Assembly: GCA_019115125.1 (NCBI GenBank)
Contig: DXEG01000011.1
Location: 1-64,000, forward strand
DNA: 64,000 nt
From: Candidatus Blautia faecipullorum
GTDB lineage: Bacteria > Bacillota > Clostridia > Lachnospirales > Lachnospiraceae
Direction: 5' to 3'
Within the stretch, counting starts at the first letter, position 1; every line of letters begins with the position of its first letter. The position numbers and the translations under genes were made by a program. The notes beneath the pieces are model-generated. The model was given only the letters and a program-made list of their open reading frames with translations, was not told the DNA's origin and searched no databases. Shown here in pieces: positions 17,708 to 28,308 of the stretch.

Positions 17708-18640
17708 TTATCTGTCGCGCTTTTTCGCGATATTCTCCTGCACTCTCTTATAAAGCTCTTCCGCCGCGTTGTATCCCATCTTCTTCTGTCTGTGGTTGAC
17801 TGCGGCTGTTTCTACTATGACAGCCAGATTTCGTCCCGGACGGATAGGAAGAGAATGACATACGATCTTATTTCCAAGATATTCTGTGTACTCCTCATGG
17901 AGGCCCAGACGGTCGTATTCCTTGTCTCTGTCCCATTCCTCCAGCTTTATAACAAGATCTACAGACTGTGTATTCTTAACACTTTCCACACCGAAAAGAG
18001 TTTTTACGTCAATGATGCCGATACCGCGAAGCTCGATAAAATGTCTTGTGATATCAGGGGCAGAGCCTACCAGAGTAACGTCGCTGACCTTGCGCAGCTC
18101 GACTACGTCGTCGCTGACAAGACGATGTCCCCTCTTGATCAGCTCCAGAGCAGCCTCGCTTTTTCCGATACCGCTTTCACCTGTGATCAGAACGCCCTCG
18201 CCGTATACGTCCACCAGCACGCCGTGAATAGAAATACAGGGAGCAAGCTGCACGCCCAGCCATCGGATCGTCTCCGCCATCACATTGGAGGTGGTTCTCT
18301 CAGTGACAAAGGTAGGAACGTTATATTTCATGGCCAGATCCAGCATATCCTGTGAGGGCTTGGTCATGGTGCTGAAAATCACACAGGGGATCTTGCTGGA
18401 AATAAAACGCTCATATTTCATCAGCCTTTTCTCGTCGCTGAGCTGCATCAGATAGGTATACTCCACATATCCGATGATCTGTACTCGCTCATTGGCGAAA
18501 TGCTCCAGATAACCTGTAAGCTGCAGCGCCGGACGGTTAATTTCAGCAGATGTGATCTTAACATCCGTCAGGTCGATCTCAGGAGTTAAGTTCGTAAGCC
18601 CCAGCTCCTGAACCATATTGGTCAATAATACACCCTTCAT
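17708..18640 (-). CDS. hprK: HPr kinase/phosphorylase
   Basis: 310-aa bifunctional enzyme that phosphorylates HPr on Ser46 and reverses the reaction, setting carbon catabolite repression in Firmicutes. The P-loop GESGIGKS and the signature HRLVSDDVVELRKV, plus the C-terminal IRPGRNLAVIVE segment, are present. It follows uvrC with a 21-base gap and precedes glcK. Confidence 0.96.
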   Translation of the reverse strand: MKGVLLTNMVQELGLTNLTPEIDLTDVKITSAEINRPALQLTGYLEHFANERVQIIGYVEYTYLMQLSDEKRLMKYERFISSKIPCVIFSTMTKPSQDMLDLAMKYNVPTFVTERTTSNVMAETIRWLGVQLAPCISIHGVLVDVYGEGVLITGESGIGKSEAALELIKRGHRLVSDDVVELRKVSDVTLVGSAPDITRHFIELRGIGIIDVKTLFGVESVKNTQSVDLVIKLEEWDRDKEYDRLGLHEEYTEYLGNKIVCHSLPIRPGRNLAVIVETAAVNHRQKKMGYNAAEELYKRVQENIAKKRDR

Positions 18641-18661
18641 AATATGTGTTCTCCTTTTTGT

Positions 18662-20560
18662 TTATTTATAGCCTTCCGGCATTTCGGACCCGTGACTGGC
18701 GCGGCTGTCCTCCGCCGGAGGATGGAAAAACTGATATACCTGACGGGCGCTTCCCATATTCATGGATTCTGTCTCCGCCAATTCTTCCATGGAGGCGTCC
18801 CGTATTTTTTCCACAGAGCGGAATCTCCGCATAAGGGCTTTTCTTCTCTGCTCCCCGATCCCCGGTATGTCGTCAAGGATGGAGTGAACCTGTCCTTTGC
18901 TTCTCAGGGAACGGTGATATTCTATCGCAAAGCGGTGGGCTTCATCCTGGATCCTGGTGATCAGACGAAATCCCTCGCTGCCTGTGTCTATGGGAATTTC
19001 CACATTATTATAATAAAGACCTCTTGTCCGGTGGCGGTCGTCCTTGACCATACCGCACACAGGAATCTTCAGTCCTAGTTTTTCAAGGACTCCCAGCGCG
19101 ATATTCACCTGACCCTTTCCGCCGTCCATCAGAATGAGATCGGGGGCCTTGGCGAAGCTGTCGAATTCTCCGCTGCTCTCATGAGTAAAACGCCTTGTAA
19201 GAACTTCCTCCATACTGGCGTAATCGTTTGGTCCCTGCACGGATTTGATGCGGAATTTCCGGTAATCGCTGCGCCTGGGTCTGCCTTTTTCGTAGACCAC
19301 CATGGAACCCACAGACTCAAAGCCGCTGATATTGGAAATATCAAAGGCCTCCATCCTGATGATCCCCGAAAGGCCCAGCCAGTCCTCCACCTCATGAACA
19401 GCGCCGATGGTGCGCCCTTCTTCACGCCTGATGCGCTCCCGGTCTTTTTCCAGGACCATTCTGGCGTTTTCACGGGCAAGCTCCACCAGCTTTTCCTTTG
19501 TTCCTTTCTTTGGAACCAGGATATGAACCTTCTGCTTTCTCCTGGAGGTCAGCCACTCTTCGATGATCTCCGCGTCCTCTACCTGGGTCTGCAGCATGAT
19601 CTCTCTGGGAATAAAGGGTGTTCCGGCGTAAAACTGCTTCAGGAAGCTGGACAGAACCTGCGCCTTCGTATCGCCTCTGGCTACCCTCAGATAAAAATGC
19701 TCCCGGCCGATCAGTTTGCCGCTCCTCATAAAGAACACCTGGACGACCGCGTCCTGTTCCCGGAGATCCTGGCTCTCGTCCATATCCACGGCGATAATAT
19801 CTCTGTCCTCTTCCCCGTAAGCAGTAATTTTCTGCCGCTGGCCGATTTTCTGGATGCTCTGGATAAGATCGCGGCATTCCGCCGCGTCCTCGAACCTCAG
19901 CTCCTCAGACGCGGTATTCATCTTTTCTGTAAGACTGTCTATGGTCTCCTGGAAATCTCCATTCAGAAAGCGGATCACCTTCTGGATGTTCTGACGATAG
20001 CTTTCCTGATCCACCTTTCCGGTGCAGGGGCCGGAGCACTGCTTCATATGATAATAAAGGCAGGGCCTGTCTTTTCCGCAGTCTCTGGGCAGAGTCCTGC
20101 TACAGGAACGGACATGATACAGCTTCCTCACAAGCTCTATCACATCCTTCACTGCCCCGGCGCTGGTATAAGGGCCGAAATATTTATTTTTGTCTTTCTT
20201 CATTCTCCGGGCAAAAAGCACCCGGGGATAGGCCTCCTGAACAGTCACCTTGATGAAAGGATAGGTTTTGTCATCCTTGAGCATGGTGTTGTACTTGGGC
20301 CGGTATTCCTTTATGAGGTTGTTTTCCAGAACAAGGGCTTCCAGCTCGGAATCTGTAATGATATATTCAAACCGGGCGATGTGGGTGACCATCTGCTCAA
20401 TTTTCACGCCTTTGTTACGGCTGCTCTGAAAATACTGGCGCACACGGTTCTTCAGACTGACCGCCTTTCCCACATAAATGATCTCGTCCTTCTCGTCATG
20501 CATCAGATATACGCCGGGTTTGGCCGGAAGTTTTTTCAGTTCTTCCTCAATCAGAAACAT
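18662..20560 (-). CDS. uvrC: Excinuclease ABC subunit C
   Basis: 632-aa nuclease of nucleotide excision repair. It has an N-terminal GIY-YIG domain ([19 protein letters not shown]), a Cys-rich CxxxxC segment ([15 protein letters not shown]), a UVR domain near residue 200, an RNase H-like 5' nuclease domain ([22 protein letters not shown]) and a C-terminal HhH pair ([15 protein letters not shown]). The start overlaps the ftsH end by 14 bases. Confidence 0.97.
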   Translation of the reverse strand: MFLIEEELKKLPAKPGVYLMHDEKDEIIYVGKAVSLKNRVRQYFQSSRNKGVKIEQMVTHIARFEYIITDSELEALVLENNLIKEYRPKYNTMLKDDKTYPFIKVTVQEAYPRVLFARRMKKDKNKYFGPYTSAGAVKDVIELVRKLYHVRSCSRTLPRDCGKDRPCLYYHMKQCSGPCTGKVDQESYRQNIQKVIRFLNGDFQETIDSLTEKMNTASEELRFEDAAECRDLIQSIQKIGQRQKITAYGEEDRDIIAVDMDESQDLREQDAVVQVFFMRSGKLIGREHFYLRVARGDTKAQVLSSFLKQFYAGTPFIPREIMLQTQVEDAEIIEEWLTSRRKQKVHILVPKKGTKEKLVELARENARMVLEKDRERIRREEGRTIGAVHEVEDWLGLSGIIRMEAFDISNISGFESVGSMVVYEKGRPRRSDYRKFRIKSVQGPNDYASMEEVLTRRFTHESSGEFDSFAKAPDLILMDGGKGQVNIALGVLEKLGLKIPVCGMVKDDRHRTRGLYYNNVEIPIDTGSEGFRLITRIQDEAHRFAIEYHRSLRSKGQVHSILDDIPGIGEQRRKALMRRFRSVEKIRDASMEELAETESMNMGSARQVYQFFHPPAEDSRASHGSEMPEGYK

Positions 20561-22631
20561 GATCTGTCTCCTGCTCTACTGTTTTTTCCTCTGCAGGGTA
20601 TCTGTTCTCAGAACTCTGCTCTTCCATTTTTTCTTCAACAGACTTTTCATCATTGAAATTCTGCTCTTCCGGCTGCTCCGTCTGCTTCTCCTGAATTTGG
20701 GGAGTCTCCGCCGGCAGCTCCAGATCATCAAGGTTCTCCGGTATCTCCAGTCCTTTTTCCACTGCCCGGAAGATTTTCATGAATTCTTTTCCGGTAATGG
20801 TCTCTTTGCGAATCAGATATTCCGCGATCTTATCCAGCGCTTCTCTGTGACCGCCGAGAAGACGCTTCGCCTCCTCATAGGAAAAATGAAGAAGCTGCAT
20901 TACCTCATGATCGATCTCCGTAGCCGTATCGTCGCCGCAGTTCAGCACAGCCCGTCCTGAAAGATATTGATTTTCCTGGGTCGCAAGCCCCATGAGGCCA
21001 AATTTCTTCGACATGCCGTACTGGGTGATCATGGCTCTCGCCACCTTTGTGGCCTGCTCAATATCATTGGCCGCTCCGGTGGTAACTGTGTCAAAAACGA
21101 TCTCCTCCGCCGCCCGGCCTCCAAGGTAGCCTACCAGCATAGCCTCCAGCTCTTTCTGGGTATTGAGGAACTTTTCTTCCTCCGGCACCTGCATCACATA
21201 TCCCAGCGCCCCCATCGTACGGGGTACGATGGTGATCTTCTGAACCGGCTCAGCGTCCTTCTGAAGGGCGCTGACAAGGGCGTGTCCCACCTCATGGTAG
21301 GAGACGATCCGTCTCTCCTGGGCGCTCAGGATCCTGTCTTTCTTTTCTTTTCCTACAAGGACCACTTCCACAGATTCCAGCAGATCTTTCTGGGAAACAG
21401 CCTTCCGGCCGTTCTTCACAGCCAGGATCGCCGCCTCGTTGATCATATTGGCAAGATCGGAGCCAACGGCGCCGGAGGTGGCCAGCGCGATAGCGTCCAG
21501 ATCCACCGTCTCATCCAGGAGCACTTCCTTGGCATGGACTTTCAGAACCTCCACGCGGCCTTTCAGATCCGGGCGGTCCACGATCACACGGCGGTCAAAG
21601 CGTCCCGGTCTCAAAAGCGCGGGATCAAGAACCTCCGGCCGGTTCGTGGCCGCAAGGATCAGAAGTCCCTTGGACGTATCAAATCCATCCATTTCCGCCA
21701 AAAGCTGGTTCAGCGTCTGCTCCCTCTCGTCGTTTCCTCCGTAGTGGGAATCACGGCTTTTTCCAATGGCGTCGATCTCGTCGATAAAAACAATGCAGGG
21801 AGCGTTTTTCTTCGCCTCCTCAAAAAGATCCCTCACACGGGAGGCGCCTACTCCTACAAACATTTCCACAAACTCCGAACCGGACAGCGAAAAGAACGGA
21901 ACATTCGCTTCCCCGGCTACCGCCTTCGCCAGAAGGGTTTTTCCCGTTCCGGGCGGTCCCACAAGAAGAGCTCCCTTGGGAAGCTTCGCGCCGATAGCCG
22001 TATATTTCCCCGGATTATGAAGGAAATCCACAACCTCCTGAAGAGATTCCTTAGCCTCGTCCTGTCCGGCCACATCCCTGAAGGTAATTCCCGTCTCCTT
22101 CTGGACATAGGCCTTGGCCCGGCTCTTGCCCACTCCCATGATGCCGCTGCCGCCTTTGTTCATACGGCGCATAAAAAACATCAGCATCAAAAACATGGCG
22201 ATGGTCGGCAGAAGGATGCTGGCCATCATAGAGAGGAACTCCCCTACGGCGTCCGGCTGTTTGTACTCAAACACTATGCCGGTTCCCTCCAGCCTCTCCG
22301 TCAGAGCGTCCACAGTCTCCATCTGATTCACCGTATAGGTTACGCTCTGGTAAAAGGACTGCTGAAGCCTGGGCTCCACCATCAATACCCCCGACTGCAA
22401 GGTCACGGATTTTACCTGGTCCTTATCTACCATCTCGATGAATTTGTCATAGGTGATCTCACTGGAATTCCCGTTCATCATGTCTGTGATAAAGCTGAGA
22501 CACACCAGCGTGATGAGAAGACAAATCAAAAAAGCCAGAATGGACTGGCGGTTTTTGTTCGGTCCCTGGTTTTTCGGGCCGTTTCGGTTGGGACGGTCTC
22601 CGTCCTGCCGATTATCCATATGATTATTCAT
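20547..22631 (-). CDS. ftsH: ATP-dependent zinc metalloprotease FtsH
   Basis: 694-aa membrane AAA+ protease. Two membrane segments (about residues 28-48 and 128-150) flank a periplasm-side domain. The AAA module has Walker A GPPGTGKT, Walker [13 protein letters not shown] and SRH RPGRFDR. The zinc site is HEVGH, with Val where Ala is more common, which still fits HExxH. The C-terminal 70 residues are very acidic and Glu/Gln rich. Own promoter at 22659-22687. Confidence 0.97.
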   Translation of the reverse strand: MNNHMDNRQDGDRPNRNGPKNQGPNKNRQSILAFLICLLITLVCLSFITDMMNGNSSEITYDKFIEMVDKDQVKSVTLQSGVLMVEPRLQQSFYQSVTYTVNQMETVDALTERLEGTGIVFEYKQPDAVGEFLSMMASILLPTIAMFLMLMFFMRRMNKGGSGIMGVGKSRAKAYVQKETGITFRDVAGQDEAKESLQEVVDFLHNPGKYTAIGAKLPKGALLVGPPGTGKTLLAKAVAGEANVPFFSLSGSEFVEMFVGVGASRVRDLFEEAKKNAPCIVFIDEIDAIGKSRDSHYGGNDEREQTLNQLLAEMDGFDTSKGLLILAATNRPEVLDPALLRPGRFDRRVIVDRPDLKGRVEVLKVHAKEVLLDETVDLDAIALATSGAVGSDLANMINEAAILAVKNGRKAVSQKDLLESVEVVLVGKEKKDRILSAQERRIVSYHEVGHALVSALQKDAEPVQKITIVPRTMGALGYVMQVPEEEKFLNTQKELEAMLVGYLGGRAAEEIVFDTVTTGAANDIEQATKVARAMITQYGMSKKFGLMGLATQENQYLSGRAVLNCGDDTATEIDHEVMQLLHFSYEEAKRLLGGHREALDKIAEYLIRKETITGKEFMKIFRAVEKGLEIPENLDDLELPAETPQIQEKQTEQPEEQNFNDEKSVEEKMEEQSSENRYPAEEKTVEQETDHVSD

Positions 22632-22658
22632 TCTTTTCCTCCTAATGTCATCTTCTTT

Positions 22659-22687
22659 ATTATAAAGAGATTTCCCCGATAAATCAA
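22659..22687 (-). promoter_or_regulatory. Promoter of ftsH
   Basis: Minus-strand TTGATT (22682-22687), 17-base spacer and TATAAT (22659-22664), 28 bases ahead of the ATG with AGGAGG between. Confidence 0.78.
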
Positions 22688-22842
22688 CAAATAAATGACA
22701 GCAGCCTTCTATTTTGCTTATTTAAACTTGAAAAAAATCTTCCCATATTTCTTTTTTTTGTAGTATACTATTTGCATGCCCTTGTACAGAGAGGGAGACA
22801 GCGCCAGAACATACTGATGGCGACAGGAAAGGAAACAGACTT

Positions 22843-24321
22843 ATGAAGATAGGATTTGACAATGAGAAGTACCTAACGATGCAGTCAGAGCATATCCGCG
22901 AAAGGATCGGCAAATTCGGCAACAAGCTTTATCTGGAGTTCGGCGGAAAATTATTTGACGATTATCACGCCTCCAGAGTACTCCCCGGCTTTGAGCCTGA
23001 CAGCAAGCTGCGTATGCTGATGCAGTTAAGCGACCAGGCGGAAATCGTTATTGTGATCAGCGCCGCCGATATCGACAAAAATAAAATCCGGGGAGATCTT
23101 GGAATCACTTACGACGTTGACGTCCTCCGTCTTATCGAGGCATTCACAGAAAGGGGACTTTATGTGGGAAGCGTCTGCATTACCCGTTATGCCGGACAGG
23201 AAAGCGCGGATCTGTTCCGCCAGCGCCTGGAAAAGCTGGGGATCCGCGTATTCCTCCACTATAATATTCCCGGCTATCCCAGCAACACTTCCCTTATTGT
23301 AAGCGATGAAGGCTACGGCAAAAACGAGTACATCGAGACCTCAAGACCGCTTGTGGTCATCACCGCCCCCGGGCCGGGAAGCGGAAAAATGGCTACCTGC
23401 CTTTCCCAGCTCTATCACGAATACAAACGGGGAATCTGCGCCGGATACGCAAAATTCGAAACCTTCCCCATCTGGAACATTCCTCTCAAGCATCCGGTCA
23501 ATCTGGCGTACGAAGCGGCTACCGCCGACCTGAACGACGTCAATATGATCGATCCTTTCCATCTGGAGGCATATGGAGAGACCACCGTCAACTATAATCG
23601 TGATGTAGAGATCTTTCCTGTACTCCAGGCAATGTTTGAGAAGATCATGGGGAACTGCCCCTACAAATCTCCTACCGATATGGGCGTAAACATGGCCGGA
23701 AACTGCATTGTAGACGACGAAGCATGCCGCGAGGCCTCCCGCCAGGAGATTATCCGCCGTTATTATAAAAGCTGCGCGGCCTTTGTGTCCGGTACGGGCA
23801 AAGAGGACGAGGTTCTCAAGATCGAACTGCTTCTCAAGCAGGCGCACGCAGCCCTTGAGGACCGCAGAGTGGTTCCCGTAAGTCTTGAGATCGAAAAAAC
23901 AACCGGCGGCCCCGCCGCGGCCCTGGAGCTTCCGGACGGCAGGATCGTTCACGGAAAAACCTCCGACCTTCTCGGAGCTTCCGCCGCGCTTCTTCTGAAC
24001 GCTCTGAAGGAGCTGGCCGGAATCGACCATGAGCATCATGTGATCTCACCGGACGCGATCCGTCCGATCCAGGAATTAAAAACAAGATATCTCGGAAGCA
24101 AAAATCCACGGCTTCATTCCGACGAGACACTGATCGCGCTCTCTGTCAGCGCCGCCAGCAATCCGGAGGCCCGTCTTGCCCTGGAACAGCTCCGCAGGTT
24201 AAAAGGCTGCCAGGCCCATACCTCCGTCATGATCTCCTCCGTGGATATCCTGGAATTCCGCCGTCTTGGCATCGAGCTTACCTGCGAGCCGAAATTTGAA
24301 AACCAGAAAAAATACCACTAA
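22843..24321 (+). CDS. DUF1846 domain-containing protein
   Basis: 492-aa cytoplasmic protein of the DUF1846 family, common in Firmicutes and of unknown biochemical function. The N-terminal KIGFDNEKYLTMQSEHIRERI and the loop VVITAPGPGSGKMATCLSQLYHE are conserved; the latter resembles a nucleotide-binding loop. No signal peptide or membrane segment. It is monocistronic, with a -10-like TATACT near 22764 and the bidirectional terminator at 24324-24358. Confidence 0.9.
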   Translation: MKIGFDNEKYLTMQSEHIRERIGKFGNKLYLEFGGKLFDDYHASRVLPGFEPDSKLRMLMQLSDQAEIVIVISAADIDKNKIRGDLGITYDVDVLRLIEAFTERGLYVGSVCITRYAGQESADLFRQRLEKLGIRVFLHYNIPGYPSNTSLIVSDEGYGKNEYIETSRPLVVITAPGPGSGKMATCLSQLYHEYKRGICAGYAKFETFPIWNIPLKHPVNLAYEAATADLNDVNMIDPFHLEAYGETTVNYNRDVEIFPVLQAMFEKIMGNCPYKSPTDMGVNMAGNCIVDDEACREASRQEIIRRYYKSCAAFVSGTGKEDEVLKIELLLKQAHAALEDRRVVPVSLEIEKTTGGPAAALELPDGRIVHGKTSDLLGASAALLLNALKELAGIDHEHHVISPDAIRPIQELKTRYLGSKNPRLHSDETLIALSVSAASNPEARLALEQLRRLKGCQAHTSVMISSVDILEFRRLGIELTCEPKFENQKKYH

Positions 24322-24323
24322 GA

Positions 24324-24358
24324 AAACGCCCCGGAGAAATCTCCGGGGCGCCGTTTTA
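24324..24358. terminator. Bidirectional terminator between DUF1846 gene and galE
   Basis: GCCCCGGAG (24328-24336) pairs with CTCCGGGGC (24341-24349) with a 4-base loop; GTTTT flanks on both strands. It serves both convergent genes. Confidence 0.9.
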
Positions 24359-24369
24359 TTCTGATAATC

Positions 24370-25383
24370 TTATTCGTATCCGTTAGGATTCTTGGACTGC
24401 CAGTTCCAGGAATCCGCGCACATATCCTTAATATCGTATTCGGCTGTCCAGCCCAGTTCTTTTTCAGCCTTGGACGCGTCGGAATAGCAGGTGGCGATAT
24501 CTCCCGGACGGCGGGGTTTGATCACATAGGGGATCTTCACTCCTGTAGCCGCCTCGAAATTCTTCACGATATCCAGCACGCTGTAGCCTTTTCCTGTACC
24601 AAGATTGTAGATGCTGAGGCCGGAATTATCCTCAATTTTCTTCAGAGCCTTTACATGACCCTTCGCAAGGTCAACCACATGGATGTAATCCCTCACTCCA
24701 GTTCCGTCCGGCGTATCATAATCGTTTCCGAATACGCCCAGCTCCTTCAGCTTGCCCACCGCTACCTGTGTGATGTAAGGCATCAGATTATTGGGGATTC
24801 CGTTGGGATTTTCCCCGATGGTTCCGCTCTTGTGAGCGCCGATGGGATTGAAGTAGCGCAGAAGTACCACGTTCCATTCGGGATCCGCCTTCTGAATATC
24901 TGTAAGGATCTGCTCCAGCATGGATTTTGTCCATCCATAAGGATTGGTGCACTGTCCCTTGGGACATTCCTCTGTAATGGGGATCACTGCCGGATCGCCG
25001 TACACTGTGGCTGAGGATGAAAAAATAATATTTTTTACGCCGTGTTTTCTCATAACATCCACAAGAGTCAAAGTTCCTGAAATATTGTTTTCGTAATATT
25101 CCCAGGGCTTCGCCACAGACTCTCCCACTGCCTTCAGTCCGGCGAAATGAATACAGGAATCAATCTTTTCTTTCGCAAAAATCTGTTCAAGAGCTTCTCT
25201 GTCCAAAATATCTGCTTTATAAAACTTCACCGGCTTCCCTGTGATCTTCTCCACACGCTCCAGGGATTTCTCACTGGAATTGCTCAGGTTATCCAGCACC
25301 ACTACCTCATAGCCCGCATTCTGAAGCTCCACTACCGTGTGGCTTCCGATATAGCCGGCTCCTCCTGTTACTAAAATTGCCAT
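24370..25383 (-). CDS. galE: UDP-glucose 4-epimerase
   Basis: 337-aa SDR-family enzyme interconverting UDP-galactose and UDP-glucose, and possibly the N-acetyl forms. The NAD loop GGAGYIGSH, the catalytic SSSATVYG and [10 protein letters not shown] (YxxxK), and the C-terminal [14 protein letters not shown] are clear. It follows a hexosamine kinase-like gene and a nucleotidyltransferase, the same set of activities as the galacto-N-biose route. An additional promoter is seen at 25446-25474. Confidence 0.95.
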   Translation of the reverse strand: MAILVTGGAGYIGSHTVVELQNAGYEVVVLDNLSNSSEKSLERVEKITGKPVKFYKADILDREALEQIFAKEKIDSCIHFAGLKAVGESVAKPWEYYENNISGTLTLVDVMRKHGVKNIIFSSSATVYGDPAVIPITEECPKGQCTNPYGWTKSMLEQILTDIQKADPEWNVVLLRYFNPIGAHKSGTIGENPNGIPNNLMPYITQVAVGKLKELGVFGNDYDTPDGTGVRDYIHVVDLAKGHVKALKKIEDNSGLSIYNLGTGKGYSVLDIVKNFEAATGVKIPYVIKPRRPGDIATCYSDASKAEKELGWTAEYDIKDMCADSWNWQSKNPNGYE

Positions 25384-25445
25384 GCTCTTCTCCTCCTTTT
25401 AGGATGTTATTCTGCGTAAACACAGTGTTTCCACAGTTCCTGTCC

Positions 25446-25474
25446 ATTATAGCACTATTTATATTTTTCCACAA
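25446..25474 (-). promoter_or_regulatory. Promoter ahead of galE
   Basis: Minus-strand TTGTGG (25469-25474), 17-base spacer, TATAAT (25446-25451), overlapping the end of the kinase-like gene. AAGGAGGAG lies ahead of the galE ATG. Confidence 0.65.
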
Positions 25475-26558
25475 CCGCTTTCATAGAAGGATAGCTGTCC
25501 TCCATATCCTTTACCAGCTTGAACTGCGTCCTGGTCCTGTCCAGATTGTGATCCTCTCTGTGGATCTTAAAATAATGATCCCCCTCCAGATAGTCTGTCA
25601 GAAAACGGATTCCGCACTCAAAGGTCATAAGGATCGCGCCGTCGGGCAGCATATCCAGTTCCTTTTCCGTGAGGGCTCCGTCACAGCCTTCCAGAAATCC
25701 CTTCACATATACCTCGTACAGATGCGGGTCGAAGGATACCCTGGAAAGATCCCGCTCGTCCTCCGCTCCCGTGCTGGCGCCGAAACGTATGGAATCTCCG
25801 AAATCATTCAGGGAAAGGCCCGGCATCACCGTATCCAGATCGATCACACAGATCGCTTTCCCCGTCTGATCGTCAATCATAATATTGTTCAGCTTTGTGT
25901 CATTATGAGTTACCCTGAGAGGAAGCTCTCCGCTTTCCTGCAGATCGCACAGTCTGTGGCAGAGCTTTTCCCGCTCCAGAACAAAGGCGATCTCCTCCTG
26001 CACATACCGCGCTCTCCCATATGCGTCCGCTTCCAGGGCTTTTTTGAAATTCTCAAACCGCTTCACAGTATTATGAAAATCCCTGATTGTCTCATGAAGA
26101 GTTTCCGCCGGATAATCCGCCAGCATTCTCTGGAAATGCCCGAAGGCTACGGCGCTCTGATAAAAGTCTGAGTCGCTTTTCACCATGTCATAGGAGGTGG
26201 CTCCTTCAATGAAAAGATATACTCTCCAGTATTCCCCGCTGGAATCCTGATAATAGGGCCGTCCGTCCCGGGCGCTGATAATATTCAGCGTCTCTCTTTC
26301 CTCATCGCCTCCGGCTTCACGGATCTTTTTTCTCAGCCAGGAGGTAACCGCGCTGATATTTTCCATCAGTTCCACAGGCTGCAGAAAAATGCTTCTGTTC
26401 ATTCTCTGGAGAATATAACGCTTCCGCCCCTCCTCCGTATCAAAGGTCAGGCGGTATGTATCATTAATGTGGCCGCTTCCGTAAGGAACGCTCTCAACAA
26501 AGCTCCCCGGAAAGTCAAACCGGCTGATCACTTCCTCTAAAATCTTATTCTCCGCCAC
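25455..26558 (-). CDS. Aminoglycoside-phosphotransferase-fold kinase, N-acetylhexosamine 1-kinase-like
   Basis: 367-aa kinase of the APH/choline kinase fold. The N-terminal SVPYGSGHINDTYRLTF is the nucleotide loop, VTHNDTKLNNIMI the catalytic loop, and CVIDLDTVMPG the metal-binding segment. The pattern HNDTKLNN..IDLDT matches NahK-type kinases that make GlcNAc-1-P or GalNAc-1-P in galacto-N-biose use. The ATG directly abuts the stop of the nucleotidyltransferase gene. The neighbours (nucleotidyltransferase, GalE) support a sugar-1-kinase role over drug resistance. Confidence 0.78.
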   Translation of the reverse strand: MAENKILEEVISRFDFPGSFVESVPYGSGHINDTYRLTFDTEEGRKRYILQRMNRSIFLQPVELMENISAVTSWLRKKIREAGGDEERETLNIISARDGRPYYQDSSGEYWRVYLFIEGATSYDMVKSDSDFYQSAVAFGHFQRMLADYPAETLHETIRDFHNTVKRFENFKKALEADAYGRARYVQEEIAFVLEREKLCHRLCDLQESGELPLRVTHNDTKLNNIMIDDQTGKAICVIDLDTVMPGLSLNDFGDSIRFGASTGAEDERDLSRVSFDPHLYEVYVKGFLEGCDGALTEKELDMLPDGAILMTFECGIRFLTDYLEGDHYFKIHREDHNLDRTRTQFKLVKDMEDSYPSMKAVVEKYK

Positions 26559-27488
26559 CTATTTTTCCTCCCATAATTTCTGCGGGTACAGGCCCTGATC
26601 CTTCAGCTTCTGAACCGCGGCCACAACTACCGGTTTGTCCTCTTTGTAGGTTACGCCATACCATTTATCCGCGGATTTCAGCACCTGGACAGTGGCCTTT
26701 TCCTCCTTCAGCAGCTCATCCACCACAAAGGGCAGAAAATATTCACATTTCATAGGATTGGTTTTGAGATTTTCCTCAAGGAACACCCGGAAACGCTGCC
26801 TGAGCTCTTCCAGGATTCCGGCGGAGAAGCCCCACATATTCATGGATACAATGCTGTCCATGGGAAGCTCTGTCCATGTAGCGCCTCCGTCCTCCGAAAA
26901 TCCGGCCCCCGCGCCGCGCTTTTCAATATGAGTGCGCTCCTGGATTTCCTTCAGATATCCCTTTTCATCCGTAATGCAGACGCCCCTTGACACATGGCCG
27001 TTGTCCGTCAGGGTATTCTCCAGCTTATATCCTACCATCATAAATCTGTACGGGATCTGGCTCTCACTGTTCCCCGTCAGAAAATCATAGGCCATCTGGA
27101 AAGCGTGGCTTCCATAGTAATCGTCCGCGTTAATGACCGCAAAGGGACCGTCTATTTCGTCTATACAGCTTAAAACCGCATGTCCGGTTCCCCAGGGCTT
27201 CACTCTGCCCTCCGGCACCTGAAAGCCCTCCGGCAGATTCTCCAGCTCCTGATATACGTAGCTTACCTGGATCCGTTTGCTGAGGCGGTCCCCAATAGCC
27301 TCTCTGAACGCCTGCTCGTTTTCACGCTTGATGATAAAGATCACTTTTTCAAATCCGGCCCTCACTGCGTCGTAAACAGAAAAATCCATGATAATATGTC
27401 CCTCTCCGTCTACAGGGTCAATCTGCTTCAGACCGCCGTAACGGCTGCCCATCCCCGCTGCCATAACTACTAATACCGGTTTTTTCAT
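26559..27488 (-). CDS. Sugar-1-phosphate nucleotidyltransferase
   Basis: 309-aa enzyme of the NTP_transferase family. The signature loop VVMAAGMGSRYGGLKQIDPV, the GTGHAVLSC and AVINADDYYGSHAF motifs are present. It probably joins UTP (or another NTP) with hexose- or N-acetylhexosamine-1-phosphate. Being immediately followed by the kinase-like gene suggests kinase product is its substrate, with GalE then epimerising the UDP-sugar. The nucleotide and sugar specificity cannot be read from the sequence. Confidence 0.85.
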   Translation of the reverse strand: MKKPVLVVMAAGMGSRYGGLKQIDPVDGEGHIIMDFSVYDAVRAGFEKVIFIIKRENEQAFREAIGDRLSKRIQVSYVYQELENLPEGFQVPEGRVKPWGTGHAVLSCIDEIDGPFAVINADDYYGSHAFQMAYDFLTGNSESQIPYRFMMVGYKLENTLTDNGHVSRGVCITDEKGYLKEIQERTHIEKRGAGAGFSEDGGATWTELPMDSIVSMNMWGFSAGILEELRQRFRVFLEENLKTNPMKCEYFLPFVVDELLKEEKATVQVLKSADKWYGVTYKEDKPVVVAAVQKLKDQGLYPQKLWEEK

Positions 27489-27540
27489 TTATATTCTCCT
27501 TTCTTCTAAGGCTCCGTTTTCATAGCTTACCTGACACGGC

Positions 27541-28215
27541 TTATTTCCGCTCTATGATCCGGTAGCCTACTCCTCTTACCGTTTCCAGCATCTCTCCCGC
27601 CTCTCCCAGCTTTTGTCTCAGAGCTCTCACATGAACGTCCACAGTCCTCGTTTCCCCGTCAAAATCATATCCCCAGACATATCCAAGGATCTGGTTCCGG
27701 CTCATGACCATTCCGGCGTTTTCCACAAGATACTGGAGAAGCTCAAACTCCTTCCGGGTCAGCTCCAGCTTCCGCTGATCGAAATACACCTCGTGCCTCC
27801 CTACAGAGATCCGAAGTTTCCCGCAGACAAGCTCCTGGCTGTCCTCCGGGCGTCTGCATCTTCTGAGCACAGCCTTCACCCGGGATACCAGCTCCATCAT
27901 TCCGAAGGGCTTGGTGACATAATCGTCCGCGCCTGCGTCCAGCCCGCGCACCTTATCAAATTCTGACTGCCTTGCCGTCACCAGGATCACGGGAATATTC
28001 CTGGTTTCAGGCTCCGCCTTGAGCTTTTCCAGAACCCCGTATCCGTCCTCCCCCGGCAGCATAATGTCGAGAAGGATCAACTCAGGCTTTTCCTTTTTTA
28101 AGGCCTGAAACAGCCCGGCGCCGTCCTCCATGCCTTTGGCGGAAAAGCCTGTGGCCTCCAGCGTATACACAAGAAGCTCCCTGATATTTTTTTCATCCTC
28201 CACACAGTAGATCAT
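27541..28215 (-). CDS. PhoB/OmpR-type response regulator (orphan)
   Basis: 224 aa. Receiver with YCVEDEKNIRELL, phospho-acceptor in ELILLDIMLPGEDG and Lys in DDYVTKPFG; winged helix with LELTRKEFELLQYLVEN and TVDVHVRALRQKLGE. It resembles PhoB-type regulators. No kinase gene lies next to it: upstream is greA and downstream the nucleotidyltransferase. Its partner kinase must be elsewhere, or it acts without one. Confidence 0.92.
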   Translation of the reverse strand: MIYCVEDEKNIRELLVYTLEATGFSAKGMEDGAGLFQALKKEKPELILLDIMLPGEDGYGVLEKLKAEPETRNIPVILVTARQSEFDKVRGLDAGADDYVTKPFGMMELVSRVKAVLRRCRRPEDSQELVCGKLRISVGRHEVYFDQRKLELTRKEFELLQYLVENAGMVMSRNQILGYVWGYDFDGETRTVDVHVRALRQKLGEAGEMLETVRGVGYRIIERK

Positions 28216-28308
28216 TCCCTGATCCTCCTTCTGCTTTCCTGTACTTCTGTTTTTGGAAGTATCCGGCGACGCCTCCCAAAATCGCGGCCCGCAGTCTTTT
28301 CCCAGTTT

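Noticed and set aside
16598..18355. 585-codon plus-strand open frame opposite glcK and hprK
   Set aside because: It lies fully antisense to two clear genes with diagnostic motifs, has no recognisable domain and reads as Cys/Arg/Ser-rich shadow sequence.
19181..20656. 491-codon plus-strand open frame opposite uvrC
   Set aside because: Antisense to a well-supported UvrC; no motif of its own.
20967..22682. 571-codon plus-strand open frame opposite ftsH
   Set aside because: Shadow of the FtsH frame: no domain, high His/Arg content, no ribosome binding site.
25455..26558. Aminoglycoside resistance phosphotransferase
   Set aside because: The fold is shared, but the HNDTKLNN and IDLDTVMPG motifs and the neighbouring sugar-nucleotide genes fit an N-acetylhexosamine 1-kinase better.
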